From NCBI GenBank assembly GCA_028829895.1, contig CM054182.1, positions 59,868,379-59,932,378 on the forward strand: a stretch of 64,000 bases of DNA, read 5' to 3'. Position 1 is the stretch's first letter, and every line of letters starts with the position of its first letter. The notes beneath the pieces were generated by a model. The model made no database searches, had not been told where the DNA came from, and was given only the letters and a program-made list of their open reading frames with translations. Both the position numbers and the translations under genes were made by a program. This DNA is from Sinotaia quadrata. Lineage: Eukaryota; Mollusca; Gastropoda; Architaenioglossa; Viviparidae. Below are positions 34,845-47,230 of this stretch, in pieces.

Positions 34845-35395
34845 AATGATGCATTCCTTACGTTTGACGTGCATATTCTTTAAATTAATGTGAACATCAA
34901 AGTAAAGTAAGCTTCATCTAATGCATTCTTTTTTTCTATTAATGTGCACATCAAATAGAGTAAGCTTAACCTAATGGATTTTCTACAGTAATGTGCACAT
35001 CAAATACAGTAGGCTTAACATAATGGATTCTTTACATTAATGTGAACATCAAAGTATATAGTAAGCTTAATAAAATTTATTCATTTTTCTAATAAAGTGA
35101 ATATTAACACAACTTAATGCATTCATAACATTAATGCGCATATCAAAGTATAGTACGCTTTACCTAAAGCATTCATGACATTAATGCGCATATCAAAGTA
35201 TAGTACGCTTTACCTAATGTATTCACGACATTAATGCGCAATTTAAAAGTATAGTACGCTTTACCTAAAGCATTCATGACATTAATGCGCATATCAAAGT
35301 ATAGTACGCTTACCCTAAAGTATTCATGACATTAATCTGCATATCAAAAGCATATTTCTCTGAAACTAAAGCAGTCTCGCTATTGATGTGCAAGA
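34845..35395. repeat. 50-60-bp tandem repeat, about 9 copies
   Basis: The right part (about 35115-35350) has clean 50-bp units: ATTCATGACATTAATGCGCA followed by TATCAAAGTATAGTACGCTT. The left part (34845-35110) is a diverged form with TTAATGTGCACATCAAA and AGTAAGCTTAA. Confidence 0.9.
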
Positions 35396-37090
35396 GTGAA
35401 GTACAGTAGATCTAACTTGGTGTAAGTTCCTCCACTGATACGCCGTGTCACAAATCTTACATTAAATCTCACGAAAGTTTTAACTGGCGATCTCTTGGCA
35501 GCTTAATTTAACAACGAATGTAAAAGTACCTGCTGGGGCTCAAAATCTCATTCCTATATCTACAACTGCGCATGTGTGTAAACTCACCTGTATGTTATAT
35601 TTTGCTCGTGATCCCTAGATTAGAACGCTTTAAGGTATGTTAAGACATTAAGAAGATGTGAGCAATGATTTCATAAAATAAAAACTGCGGCACCATAACT
35701 CTTTCTAAGTGGGGCACAATGACGTTATGATATTCAAAGTGTAAAGAGGTAAAGTTTGTTTTTCTTACACCAGAAACAGCAACCAACGATAGTTAATGGA
35801 ATGACTTAGTCTGTTTTATTCTTCTTTGCTCTAAGACAGCTTATTTAAAAATAACTCTTTGGACTCTTTCTTTAAAATTCCAGCCAGGCAGTGGTAAGAA
35901 ACCTACGACCATGGGACATAAATCAATGTCTTTGCATGTTTACATGCATTTTGCCAAAGCCAGTCGATTAGAGCAAATAGAAACTGAAAGCAATCGTTAC
36001 ACTCCTTGATGAAGAAGGCGCCTAATTACACGGGTCTTAGTACTTCCTGACGGCACAAAGACAGGCGAAATCAATGATTGAATAGCCAGGAAAAATGCAT
36101 GCTGGGAGCGAAATGAAGCGACCCTATCTACGCGTACGAGAATCATGCAAGGGCGACAAGTTCTTCAGAGTCGTATTGATTGTGCCTACCACCAACCTAA
36201 CTCCAAATTCTACCATAACAACCTTTCTCTTTTTTTTATTTTTATTTATTTTCTACTTCCGACATGAAATGATTGCATCATTAGTACATATTATTTGGGT
36301 TTGGGAAGAATTAATTCTCATGTTTGATCCTCTGATGTATATTGCTTACCCAATATTAATCTGCATGCTTCCGCATTTGTATTATTTTCCATGTACAAAC
36401 AAAACAAATGACTCCTTGGTCAAATGGTTCTTTTTAAGATGAAAGACAAGGGAATGCATTTTTGAAATTAGTATATTGTTTAATCTAATATTACCTTATC
36501 ATAATTATGAAACCGTTCAAAGACGGGACTGTAATGCCATTATCCATGATACCTGATTGATTTTATTAACAAATTCGGATATATATAATTTTGTTTTATT
36601 TTTCCGCATATCCATTGATTCATTGAGTTTACTACATTGCAGAAATTATCCAACTCTAGATTATTTTCTTCAAAACTAAGATAAAATAATAAAAATCTTA
36701 TAGTGACAAAAAAGAAAAATGTTGTAAGGAAAAAGAAATAAAACGTAAAATAAGGATATATAAAAATAAACGTTAGATAAAGAAATAAATGTAAGAAAAC
36801 ATAAAAGTAGTGACAAAGATATCGTAAATAAAATTCTTGATAAATAGGTGTACAAATAAACAAAAAATAATTACACATATAAAAAGTAAATAGAAGGCAA
36901 GAAGACAGAACGACAGAAAGAAAGAAAGAAAAACAATCGATTATAAAAAAAACCTAATATACTTTTGTTTCTAATAACAACAGCTTTTCATTGGTATGCA
37001 TTAATATTGAGAAAAATATAATACGTTTCGAAAGTGACTGTTAATTGCATTCTATACAAGGTTTATACAATATAATGTTACGTTCTGCCT
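35396..37090. other. No gene recognised
   Basis: The 36095-36442 plus frame (115 codons) is Phe/Leu/Ile-rich late on and could suggest a membrane segment, but an AT-rich T-run explains it. I saw no supporting splice sites or homology. The 36540-36878 minus frame is similarly low-complexity. Confidence 0.45.
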
Positions 37091-37092
37091 CG

Positions 37093-37245
37093 CAATGGAT
37101 ACCAGGGACTTGCATACAAGATCTTGACAATGCATTATTATAGTCCTTGTCCCATAACGAGACGTAACCAGGGACTTGCATACAAGATCTTGACAATGCA
37201 TTATTATAGTCCTTGTCCCACAACGAGACGTAACCAAGGACTTGT
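37093..37245. repeat. 68-bp tandem duplication
   Basis: Two and a part copies of CCAGGGACTTGCATACAAGA then TCTTGACAATGCATTATTAT then CTTGTCCCATAACGAGACGT. The two overlapping minus frames here are by-products. Confidence 0.93.
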
Positions 37246-39640
37246 ATACAATGTTAAAATTATCAATGAAACTTACAGGAATTAGGCATTAATGTGCTTT
37301 ATACACATTACATTATCAATCACGTATACAAAAGTGAGGAAATCAAAACACGTGGCAACGTTTCAGGTCGCCTATAACAAGCCCTAACGTTCAGTCGAAA
37401 CTATGAAATATGAATCTTGGAATTATATTGCCACTAAACACTTCTAATTGCATAATGAATCTCTCTCGCACATGGAAGGGACAATATAATTCCATGCATC
37501 AATAATAACAACTGTTTTCATTCTCAGAGATTTGACACTACAGTTTATTTTCGTCCACGTCAAGTTATTTTTAGCCATTTGGAGATACCTTATCTGACGG
37601 TTTGTGCAGCCAGCATTGTTGAATGTGATTAGTACGTTTCAGTTGTTATGTTTTTAAAAACCCACTGTAAATCAGAGCTCTATTCATGCTACTCTCATTT
37701 CGGGTGAACTCCTAACTCGATTAATTAATTCTTGTAGTTCAATTAGTTTCTTTGATTTGCCAAATTCTTCGTTTTCTATATTATTTAATTAGGCAATTTT
37801 AAAATCAATAATCAAAAACTTTTAATAGGCTCTACTAAGGGGTGTGGGGGGGGGGAATGTCAGATGTAATAGGCGTAAATATTCCTGCATTTAAGTTCAA
37901 CAAAAGTAAATTATTTTATTTGTGTGAAAACTTAACTTAGCGATATCTTGTTTAATTTGCCATTTTAAATTGGCTTTTTAATGTACTATTTTAATTTGCC
38001 ATTTTAATTTACCATTTTTGATATTACCATAAATATTTCCTCCGTTCATCTTGCTTTCTTTCGAAGTGTTTTCAATTTCCATAATACATATATATATATA
38101 TTTTTTTTTCTACCTGTCGAGAGCTCGATTTGTTTCAAGTTAATAAAATCAACCGTGCATGCAGAAAAACTGAGTCCGAAGCGATCCTCACTCATTCCCA
38201 AGGTCATGAATGTTGTGTTGAGTTTAGAGACCGCGATTATAAGCGTTAAAAAAACTGTTACAAAAAGGAGAGTAAATAAATGTCTGTTACTACTATTACT
38301 ACTGCTGTTGCTATTACTACTAGTAGTAGTAGCTATAGCTGCGTGCGTGTGTGTTTTTGAGAGAGAGCGAGAGAGAGAAATTCAGCTTTTCAAGAACGGA
38401 TTTTAGAGTCACAGACAGCATCATAGAAATTCACCTTGTCAAGAACTGCTTTTAGAATCACAGACAGCAACATAGAAACAGAAAAACTGCATCGACCATA
38501 ACCGCAAAAGGACTGGATAGGAAAATGCCTCCTCCTAGCCCACTACCACCATCACCACCACCACCACTACCACCATCACCCGAAAGCCTAACAGGAAATC
38601 TTCACTTACGAGTTCAAACTTTGAGGGTAAAAAGAATATTGCGAACGCTGAACAATCGCTAGTAAAAAAAAAAAAGTGTACCAAACAAAGTAATAAATGA
38701 ATTCTAGAGGACACGCGCTATTCTCACATGTGAGTTCCAAAGTGATAAATTTAACGCTCCAGCAATTAAGATGGCATTTCACTTGGACATCTATCAGGGG
38801 GAATAACGCGTAAAACACTAGTTTAGCTCAAACGCATACATTTTGTGTCCTTCCTAGATCATTTATCTAAAAATATCCAACAGAAACTGTGTTAGATAGA
38901 GATTCTGACATAACATTGACAATGCAGATTATTTAATGGGGACAGTTATAACTCCCAGAAGTATAGAAATAATAAACTAACTCTAAGTAGGAAAGCAATA
39001 TCAAGCAGCAATCCATGTATACATTAAATACAAGCTAAAATACAAGCTAAAAAAATAATACAATAATAATAAATACAAGCTAAAAAATAATCTCTAACAG
39101 TAACAATTACAAGCCGGTAGAGACCTGTGAAGCACACGAATATACTGTATTACTATTACAAGAGTGTCCGTTGAAAATTAACAGTTCTCATTCGAAGGTA
39201 ATTCTACTTCGGGCATCTTCATCTCATTACAAGTGAACCTGTTGAATGGTCTTAACGTTCAAGGGTTAGTCACGTACACAACACTGAAAAGCATAATAAT
39301 TGATTATAACAGGTTTGCAACCTAAAACATATTAATAACATTCATGAGTCTAATAAAACCTCTTTGTACAACACCTGTACAGTAACCGCTTAAATAACAG
39401 TTGCAACAATTTTAAAGCCAGTCAATTTTTTTTAACACTGTCCCGGGAAAGAATGTAGGTCAGAGTAAAGCCGGATAGGAACAGAAAGAGAGCGAAGGTG
39501 TGCTGGCGGGGTTTTAACGGCCTGCCTTAGTGCAGCACCGAAGCTATCGATTTATCAGCTGGATGTTAACCCCACTGAAAATAAGGAATGCTGTAAAGTG
39601 TAAAGGGAATGGACGAATATCATAATAGTGTGGCGCCATG
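37246..39640. other. No gene recognised; minor microsatellites
   Basis: Minor tracts: poly-G at 37845-37854, (TA)n at 38091-38102, (CTA)n about 38290-38340, (CAC)n about 38535-38580. The 38155-38406 frame crosses the CTA tract (poly-Leu) and is not a gene. Confidence 0.5.
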
Positions 39641-39649
39641 CATTTCACC

Positions 39650-40070
39650 TAAACATGTGATCAGTATTAAACGGTTAAATAGTACACATAAACATGTCTT
39701 CATAACAGAAAAAGTTAAATAATACACTTAAACGTCCTCGATACAGAAAAGGTTAAATAGTACATTTAATCTTGTCTTCTGTATAAAAAGGTTAATTAAT
39801 ACATGTAAACATGTCTTCGGTACACAAAAAGTTAAATAATACACTTAAATGTCTTCGATAACACAGAAAAGTTTAAATAGTACATTTAAACATGTATTCT
39901 GTATAAAAAGGATTAGTAATACATGTAAACATGTCTTTGGTACAGAAAAAGTTAAATAGTACACATAAACATTGTCTTCGGTACTGAAAAGGTTAAATAC
40001 TATACTTCAACATGTTGTCTTCTGTGTAGAAAAGGTTAAATAGTACACTTAAACATGTCTTCCATTTTTT
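39650..40070. repeat. About 40-bp tandem repeat, about 10 copies
   Basis: Units combine GAAAAGGTTAAATAGTACAC with TTAAACATGTCTTCGGTACA, moderately diverged (CTGTATAAAAAGG versions alternate with TACAGAAAAAG versions). Confidence 0.9.
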
Positions 40071-40784
40071 TTTGACATGACTGTGTATTGCATAATAACG
40101 AGACATTTTAATATGCAAATTCTGAATGGTTTTGATAATTCGAAGATATGCACTCGCAAACAGTATAGCAAATAGTCTATGTTGTTTGTTAAGTGCACAC
40201 CACACAAGTCTAGTTTGTTCGGCGAAACATTATAAAACTGTTGCAAATTGTAGGCTGCAATAACACTTTTGGATGTTTGCCGTGGAAAATCCAGATACTC
40301 TAAAGAGTGTGTTGGTAAAACCTATAAGAGATAAATCAGAGATATGTGAATATTATGATCCATTACTTTCAGCTCATAATTAGCGTTCGACAGGAATCTT
40401 TGAACAATGGGGCCCTGGATATTTACACGGTTAATTTAAAAGTGAAATGATTTTAGAATGCTTTCTAGTCCCAGTGGAAAAAATACATACAAAGGGTTTA
40501 TAACAGGCCTACTTATATGTTCTTTCTTGTCTTGAAGATTTCTTTTTAAAACAAGAGAGAAAATTAAAAGCCGTCTGCTTTTTGTCAGTGCCTGCATTCG
40601 ATATAACACATCTAGAAACCTTGCAAATCTTGTGTTTTCAGGGGTCTATTGAAGGGTTAATATCAGCATGCGACAGGTCACGATCCTATTAATGAATGTA
40701 TGCATATTGCCGAAGCAAATGTCAAAGTGTCTAAACAAACAGACACATTGGCGCGTGAAAGTTTACTTCAGTTCCCCGCATCAT
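40071..40784. other. No gene recognised
   Basis: Unique AT-rich DNA. The small open frames show no motif. Confidence 0.5.
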
Positions 40785-40925
40785 GCACGCACGCACACAC
40801 TCCTCACACACACACACGCACACACACACGCACACACACACACACTCATACGTAATCATTTATACTGATGCACTCATACTCATGCACTCACATTCGTACA
40901 TATACGCACACACTCATGCACACAC
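40785..40925. repeat. CA-rich microsatellite
   Basis: CACACA and CGCACACA runs with ACTCATGCACTC phrases. Confidence 0.85.
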
Positions 40926-41091
40926 AATTGTAGGCATGTAGGTCGTGTGATTGAATTGACAACATTTAGTTTTTATTTCTGAATCTTTCTGATACAGAAT
41001 CCATAAACAGTGCGTTAACAAACATCCACATAGAAATATAAACTCCATCTACAGGTACACATTTGTACTACCCCACCCCTCACAACTACAG

Positions 41092-41092
<1 letters not shown>

Positions 41093-41128
<36 letters not shown>
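41093..41128. repeat. (CA)n microsatellite
   Basis: Uninterrupted CA repeat. Confidence 0.95.
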
Positions 41129-41129
<1 letters not shown>

Positions 41130-41149
41130 CTAATATACACTTTTTTCAC

Positions 41150-41750
41150 GTCATCCCTTCCAAATGTCACAATATTCCCCTAATCAATAAAAACTACTTA
41201 TATAAGTAGCACGCAACACACGTACACAAACACAAACACCACATACACCAATAACCAATAAAACCTACTTATGCAAATAGCACAAAGCTCACGCAATCAC
41301 ACACACACCGTGTGCCCTTAACCAAATAAACCTACATATAAAATAGCACGAAACATACGCGATCACACGCACACACACACACAAACACACCCCAGTTCTC
41401 CATACTAATAAAACCTTCTTATACAAATAGCACGAAAAACACGCAACAACAACAACAACAACACACACACACACACACACACAAACACACGCACACACAC
41501 CATAATCCGTTAACCTATATAGCCTACTTTTATAAATAGCACGAAACACCCGCAACCGCACATACCCCCCTCCAACATTCCCTTAACCTATAAAACCTAA
41601 TTTTACAAACAGCACAAAACACACGCAAACACACACACACAAACACAAATACACACAGAGAGACCATATTCCCTATACCAATAAAATTTACTTTTACAAA
41701 TAGCACAAAATATTTATATGTATTTACACACATACCTCTTAACAAAACAA
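41150..41750. repeat. Diverged tandem repeat with embedded CA tracts
   Basis: About six copies of an 80-110-bp unit: ACCAATAAAACCTACTTAT, then ACAAATAGCACGAAACACACG, then a CA-repeat of variable length. The microsatellite appears to expand within each unit. Minus-strand frames across it (Cys/Val-rich) are artefacts. Confidence 0.85.
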
Positions 41751-41895
41751 TAGCAAAATCCTAAGACATCACAGTCCTGACACAGTCCTGACACCTGATT
41801 CTCAGATTCGTTCGATCAGTCACTGGGGTTGATGGATGGGTACTAGAAAAGTCTTGGTCTAGAAAGTCTTGGGAGGTGGCTCAAAACTTTGTAGC

Positions 41896-42325
<430 letters not shown>

Positions 42326-42327
42326 GT

Positions 42328-42373
42328 GAATAATAATAATAATAATGATAATAATAATAATAATAATAATAAT
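42328..42373. repeat. (AAT)n microsatellite at LINE 5' edge
   Basis: AATAATAAT with one GATA interruption, directly before the first LINE coding sequence. It matches the AAT-type tail at the other end, so this may be the tail of an earlier copy or a duplicated target. Confidence 0.85.
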
Positions 42374-43756
42374 GAACGCTCCAGAGAAAGGCACAACACC
42401 AAACAACTATCGTCCAGTCACTTGCCTATCAATCACTTGGAAGTTACTATTAGGTATTTTATCTGACAAAATAATGACTCACCTTGAATAAACAAACCTC
42501 TATCCAATGAACAAAAGGTGCTAGACCAGGCAGCAGAGGAAGAAAGGACCAATTTGCAATTGGTAAGGCAATAATTGCTGACATCAAGAAACGAAGAAAA
42601 AAATCTGGCAATGGCTCGGATTGACTACCAAAAGGCCTATGATTCAATTCCACAGAAAAACAAACTACTCACAGTACATAAAGCCTTACACCCAAAAGCA
42701 GACATAGACAGGCTCTCTCGAAAAATGGGAGGCCGAGATCTCAAGAAAATTAAACGTCATTGAAGGAGAAGTCAATGGTCTTGTGGACTACATCTGGAAT
42801 AACAACAAAGATGATCCACTGAAAGAAGCAATAAAGATGAGGAGACTATGCCACCCCCCCCCCCCCCCAGCAACAGACAAAGAAACATGGAAGAAAACAA
42901 CGAAGCAAGAACTAGCACATACCTGGAGCCAGAAACCTCTGCATGGCCAGTATGTACGACAAGCCGACGAAATATCAGCAAAGCAATCAACGAACAAATG
43001 GTTGAAAGAGGCAGGATTGAAAGCAGAAACAGAAGCACTCATAACAGCTGCACAAGATCAAGCACTCAACCCCAAAGCACACAAAACGAAAATCATGAAA
43101 ATTTCAAATGATTCCAAATGTAGACTCTGCAAATCCATGGATGAGACAACAGAACACATACTATCTGGATGTCAGGTTCTGGCAGGAACAGAATACACCA
43201 AACGACACAATGAAGTGGCAAAACACATACATAGAAATCTGTGTGAGAACTATGGCATAAAAACCACCCAAGAAAGAGCATGGATGCACCAACCAGAAGC
43301 AGTCACCGAAACAGAAGTCAAAATACTGTGGGACTTCGAGATAAGAACAGATCGGGTGATTCCTGCACGAAGACCAGACATTGTAGTTCTCAATAAGTCC
43401 AACAGAACAGTAACAATTATTGATGTCGCTGTTCCAAGTGATAGAAACATAAAAACAAAAGAAAGAGAAAAAATAGAAAAATACCAAGACCTCAGACTAG
43501 AAATACAGAGACTGTGGAATGTAAAAGCGGAAGTGATACCTGTAGTGATTGGAGCCTTGGGGAACATAACATCTGAATTGGAAGGCTACCTGAATAAACT
43601 CCCTAGAAACCACAGACTCGCTCCACTACTCAAAGCAGCGCTCCTCGGAAGTGCCCACATCCTCCGTAAAACCTTGGATCTCCCAGAATCTTGGTAAGAT
43701 TCCGAGACCTTGGATCACAACCGACAGTCAAGCAGAAGTCGTGGAAAGAGGCTGGA
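42374..43756 (+). pseudogene. Defective R2-superclade-like LINE (RT fragment + CCHC + restriction-like endonuclease)
   Basis: Starts with an RT block (NNYRPVTCLSITWKLLLGIL, 42400-42460) typical of non-LTR reverse transcriptases. A stop and frameshifts follow, then ARIDYQKAYDSIP (about 42610-42650, the first catalytic-Asp region of RT). The text then jumps to a linker region with no YxDD box, so the RT core is deleted. A 304-codon frame (42783-43697) covers the C-terminus: a CCHC motif CRLCKSMDETTEHILSGC (residues 113-130) and a PD-(D/E)XK endonuclease core, RRPDIVVL (196-203) with IIDVAVP (212-218). That CCHC plus restriction-like endonuclease order is the hallmark of R2/R4/Dong/NeSL-type LINEs. 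A poly-C tract encodes five prolines near residue 25. Truncated and not functional; the clade is not fixed. Confidence 0.85.
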
Positions 43757-43800
43757 TAATAATAATAATAATAAATATAATAAATATAATAATAAGTGAA
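43757..43800 (+). repeat. AAT-rich LINE 3' tail
   Basis: ATAATAATAATAATA followed by AATATAAT phrases directly after the LINE 3' untranslated region, a typical microsatellite-like LINE tail. Confidence 0.8.
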
Positions 43801-44206
43801 TTGTTCATAATCATGATTTTACCTCCTGATTAAGTAAGATGAAAGCGACTCAATCGCAAGTTCATCGAGATAAGCTACAATCACTATATTTATCCGTAAC
43901 AATGCACATTATTCAATTGTTAACGATTCCAAAGGTCTGGTCTAGATACACCAGCCACGATTCGCGAATGTTTATAGCTGTGTTTTTGTGGAAAAGACTG
44001 CGGTGATGCTTTTAATTAAGGGGAGTTATTAGCTGACGTAATGTAATAGCTGCGATAGTGAATGTGAAACATTCGTAGTTTTACGCAGGCAAGCTCATTT
44101 TTTGCATAACGGAATAGCTGGTGAATTTATAGCTAATGATGAGTATGAATAAAGCGGTCTGTTTGTACGTAGTAGGGGAAGTTGCGTTAATAAATATATA
44201 TTAGCG

Positions 44207-44210
<4 letters not shown>
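43801..44210. other. No gene recognised
   Basis: Unique AT-rich DNA. Confidence 0.5.
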
Positions 44211-44243
<33 letters not shown>

Positions 44244-44490
44244 TGTGTGAGAGAGAGAGTGAGAGAGAGTGTGTGTGTGTGTGAGAGAGAGAGTGAGAGA
44301 GAGTGTGTGTATGTGTGAGAGAGAGAGAGAGTGAGAGAGTGTGTGTGTGTGTGTGAGAGAGAGAGAGTGAGAGAGAGAGTGTGTGTGTGTGTGTGAGAGA
44401 GAGTGAGAGAGAGAGTGAGAGAGAGTGTGTGTATGTGTGAGAGAGAGAGAGAGTGAGAGAGAGAGTGTGTGTGTGAGAGAGAGAGAGAGA

Positions 44491-44521
<31 letters not shown>

Positions 44522-44526
44522 TGAGA
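44211..44526. repeat. Compound (GA)n/(GT)n with higher-order repeat
   Basis: GA and GT blocks alternate in a pattern of about 50-60 bp (GTGTGTGTGTGAGAGAGAGA then GTGAGAGAGAGTG), so the array evolves as a larger unit and not as a simple dinucleotide. Confidence 0.93.
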
Positions 44527-45124
44527 GCTAACGTATATGTTTAAAACAATCCAGATATTTTAAAATAAAATTAAATATTTATACAACTTGTCCACAATTT
44601 AACATTTCTCATGGTTTCCCAGTGTCAGTCTATATCTATCTATTAGATATATATATATAGCGTCGAAATTTGTCAATGATTTGAACTGTTTGTAAATGAT
44701 GTCACATACAAGGGCTGTGAGTTTTACTGTTACAGTTTGTTTACAATAGCTTCGGTTAAACTGCTTATGGAAATTGTTAAAACATGAGTCATTATGGAAA
44801 TTGTTAAAACATGAGTCATTAGTTCTTATGAAATGTATTGGAAACAAATCTTTAGTTTTACTATTTTGAAATGTTCAAACGCGCATATTTTATTTCATTG
44901 CTAATTATGAAATGTACTTTAATTAGTGTATAAAGTTTAAATCATTGCACGAAAAGTGTTAAAATAAGTCTCTTAACAATTAAAGATGTTATACAAATCT
45001 CATTAAATCTTTGTAAAGTGTTTAAGCAAACTCCTTAATCAAACGAAATAGCAAGTGTTTTCAAAGACTTTCAAAAGTGATGTTCATGCAAGATACGAGA
45101 GAGTTGTAAGCGTGCAATAACGTG
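44527..45124. other. No gene recognised
   Basis: Includes a 31-bp direct duplication at 44765-44822 (ATGGAAATTGTTAAAACATG). Otherwise unique. Confidence 0.5.
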
Positions 45125-45990
45125 CAGTATTCGAATTAGATAGCTAGGCCATTAGTGTAGTGCAAAGAAGTATAGAGCGATGGCCTTTAGCTTAGTGCAG
45201 TCAGAAATTGTAAGGTGGCAGGCCTTTAGTGTAGTGCAGTCAGAAAAGTGTAAGATGGCAGGCCTTTAGTGTAGTGCAGTCAGAAAAGTGTAAGATGGCA
45301 GGCCTTTAGTGTAGTGCAGTCAGAAAAGTGTAAGGTGGCAGGCCTTTAGGGTAGTGCAGTCAGAAATTGTAAGTTGTCAGGTCTTTAGTGTAGTGCAGTC
45401 AGAATAGTGTAAGGTGGCAGGCCTTAAGTGTAGTGCAGTCATGAAAATGGTAGGCCTTTAGTACCAGAGCAGTCAAAGAAGTATGGAGTAGTGGGTTTTT
45501 ATTGTAGTATAGTCTCTGACGTATAGAGTCGTGGCCTATAGTGTAGTGCAGTAAAGACAGCAAAGACTGGTAATCCTTTAGTGTAGTACATTTAAGGAAG
45601 TGTAGAGTTGTAAACCTTTAGTGTAGTACAGTTAAGGAAGTGTAGAGTGGTAAGCATTTAGTGTAGTACAGTTAAGGAAGTGTAGAGGGGTAAGCATTTA
45701 GTGTAGTACAGTTAAGGAAGTGTAGAGGGGTAAACATTTAGTGTAGTAGAGTTAAGGAAGTGTAGAGTTGTAAGTCTTTAGTGTAGTACAAAATGGTAGG
45801 GTAGACCTTTAGTACAGTGCAGTCAGAGAAATATACAGTGGTAGGCCTTTAGCGTAGTCAGAGAAGTATACAGTGGTAGGCCTTTAGTGTAGTCAGAGAA
45901 GTATACAGTGGTAGGCCGTTAGCGTAGTCAGGGAATTATAGAGTATAGGCCTTCAGCCTACTGCCTTAAAGTGTCTCAGGCCTTTAATAC
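45125..45990. repeat. 40-bp tandem repeat, about 20 copies, two subfamilies
   Basis: Left subfamily: GTAGTGCAGTCAGAAAAGTG then TAAGATGGCAGGCCTTTAGT. Right subfamily: GTAGTACAGTTAAGGAAGTG then TAGAGGGGTAAGCATTTAGT. A hybrid third version (CAGAGAAGTATACAGTGGTA) closes the array. A clean shift from one subfamily to the next shows local homogenisation. Confidence 0.93.
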
Positions 45991-46659
45991 AATATTAATT
46001 GATAATAATACCATTTTTCTTTCTTGAGCTCGCTGCTCTAATTACCTCTGCTGTCCATTTTTTCTCACATATCTGGGGTAACAATTTTGCATTTTTTTTA
46101 CAACCTCAATCGAACGTCTCCCGCGGAAAACATGACATATCCACGCACTGTGTACTCACTGACAAACAGGGAAAGCGAATGTAATGCTAGGTGGTGAGTG
46201 TCTCGTGCCAGACAAGAAATTGAAAGGCCACCCGCCAGAGGAGAGTGGGGGCGACATTTTATGCGTGCAGTTTTATCAGCAATCTAGAAATTAGACTCCA
46301 CCTGAATTTCTAGAAAGCATAATTCTATTCCTCTTTTTGTACACCTTAGATATTTGCTCGATCTCTAGAACATGGAGGGAAAATAATAATGTCACTCACT
46401 GATGAATTGTACACCCACATACTCGCTCAAATGAAAAAGAGCGTGTGTGGGCTTATGCGAAAATTATCAGGCTTAGAACTGAATACCACTTTTCCCTTGT
46501 GTGTTATAAAGAAAAATCTACAGATAAGCAGTAATTTTTCACTGAAATGATTTTTTTGTGTTAAACAATGTAAAGGAAACATATGAAGAACTGAAAAACA
46601 ATTTGAATTTATTTTGTAGTATGGCAAAGAAACCAACATCAATGCCAAAGGACTTTCTT
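45991..46659. other. No gene recognised
   Basis: Unique sequence. The minus frame 46427-46648 has no domain. Confidence 0.5.
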
Positions 46660-46664
46660 CTCTA

Positions 46665-46975
46665 AAGTTAATTTGGTGAAGTCAATTCGCTAAAGTTAAT
46701 TTGGTGAAGTCAATTCGGTAAAGTTAATTTGGTGAAGTCAATTCGCTAAAGTTAATTTGGTGAAGTCAATTCGCTAAAGTTAATTTGGTGAAGTCAATTC
46801 GCTAAAGTTAATTTGGTGAAGTCAATTCGCTAAAGTTAATTTGGTGAAGTCAATTCACTAAAGTTAATTCGATCAAATTACTTTGATAAATTTAAAATTC
46901 GCTCAATTTAGTTTGCTAAATTCGATCAAGTTACTTCATTCAACTTCTTCGCTAACGTTAGTTTGCTAAGGTTAT
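46665..46975. repeat. 28-bp tandem repeat, about 7 perfect copies plus decayed edge
   Basis: Units GCTAAAGTTAATTTGGTGAA plus GTCAATTC are nearly identical through 46865, then decay into 'aaattcgctcaatttag' phrases to about 46975. Confidence 0.95.
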
Positions 46976-47044
46976 TTTGCTGAAGATATTCTGCTCATTT
47001 ATTGTTTATTTACTTCATACTGGACTAAAACTTAATGTGACTAT

Positions 47045-47230
47045 TTCTCTGACACAAACATTTGATTACTTAATATTGTGTCTTGTTGAATAGACAGACA
47101 CTTTAGTTTGGTTCAATAGTGTCTTTGTCTGAATGTATAGACAGACGTCTTTGTTGGTTTAATAGAGTCTTTGTCCGATTGTATAGACACCAGACAGTTT
47201 GGTTGGTTGAATGGTCAATGTCTGGTTGTA
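47045..47230. repeat. About 55-bp degenerate repeat, 3 copies
   Basis: Recurrent GTCTTTGTCTGAATGTATAG then ACAGAC then TTGGTT-AATAG phrases at about 47075, 47110 and 47165. Confidence 0.65.

Noticed and set aside
36095..36442. 115-codon frame with hydrophobic stretches suggesting a membrane protein
   Set aside because: Hydrophobicity derives from T-rich DNA; no splice sites, signal context or homology seen.
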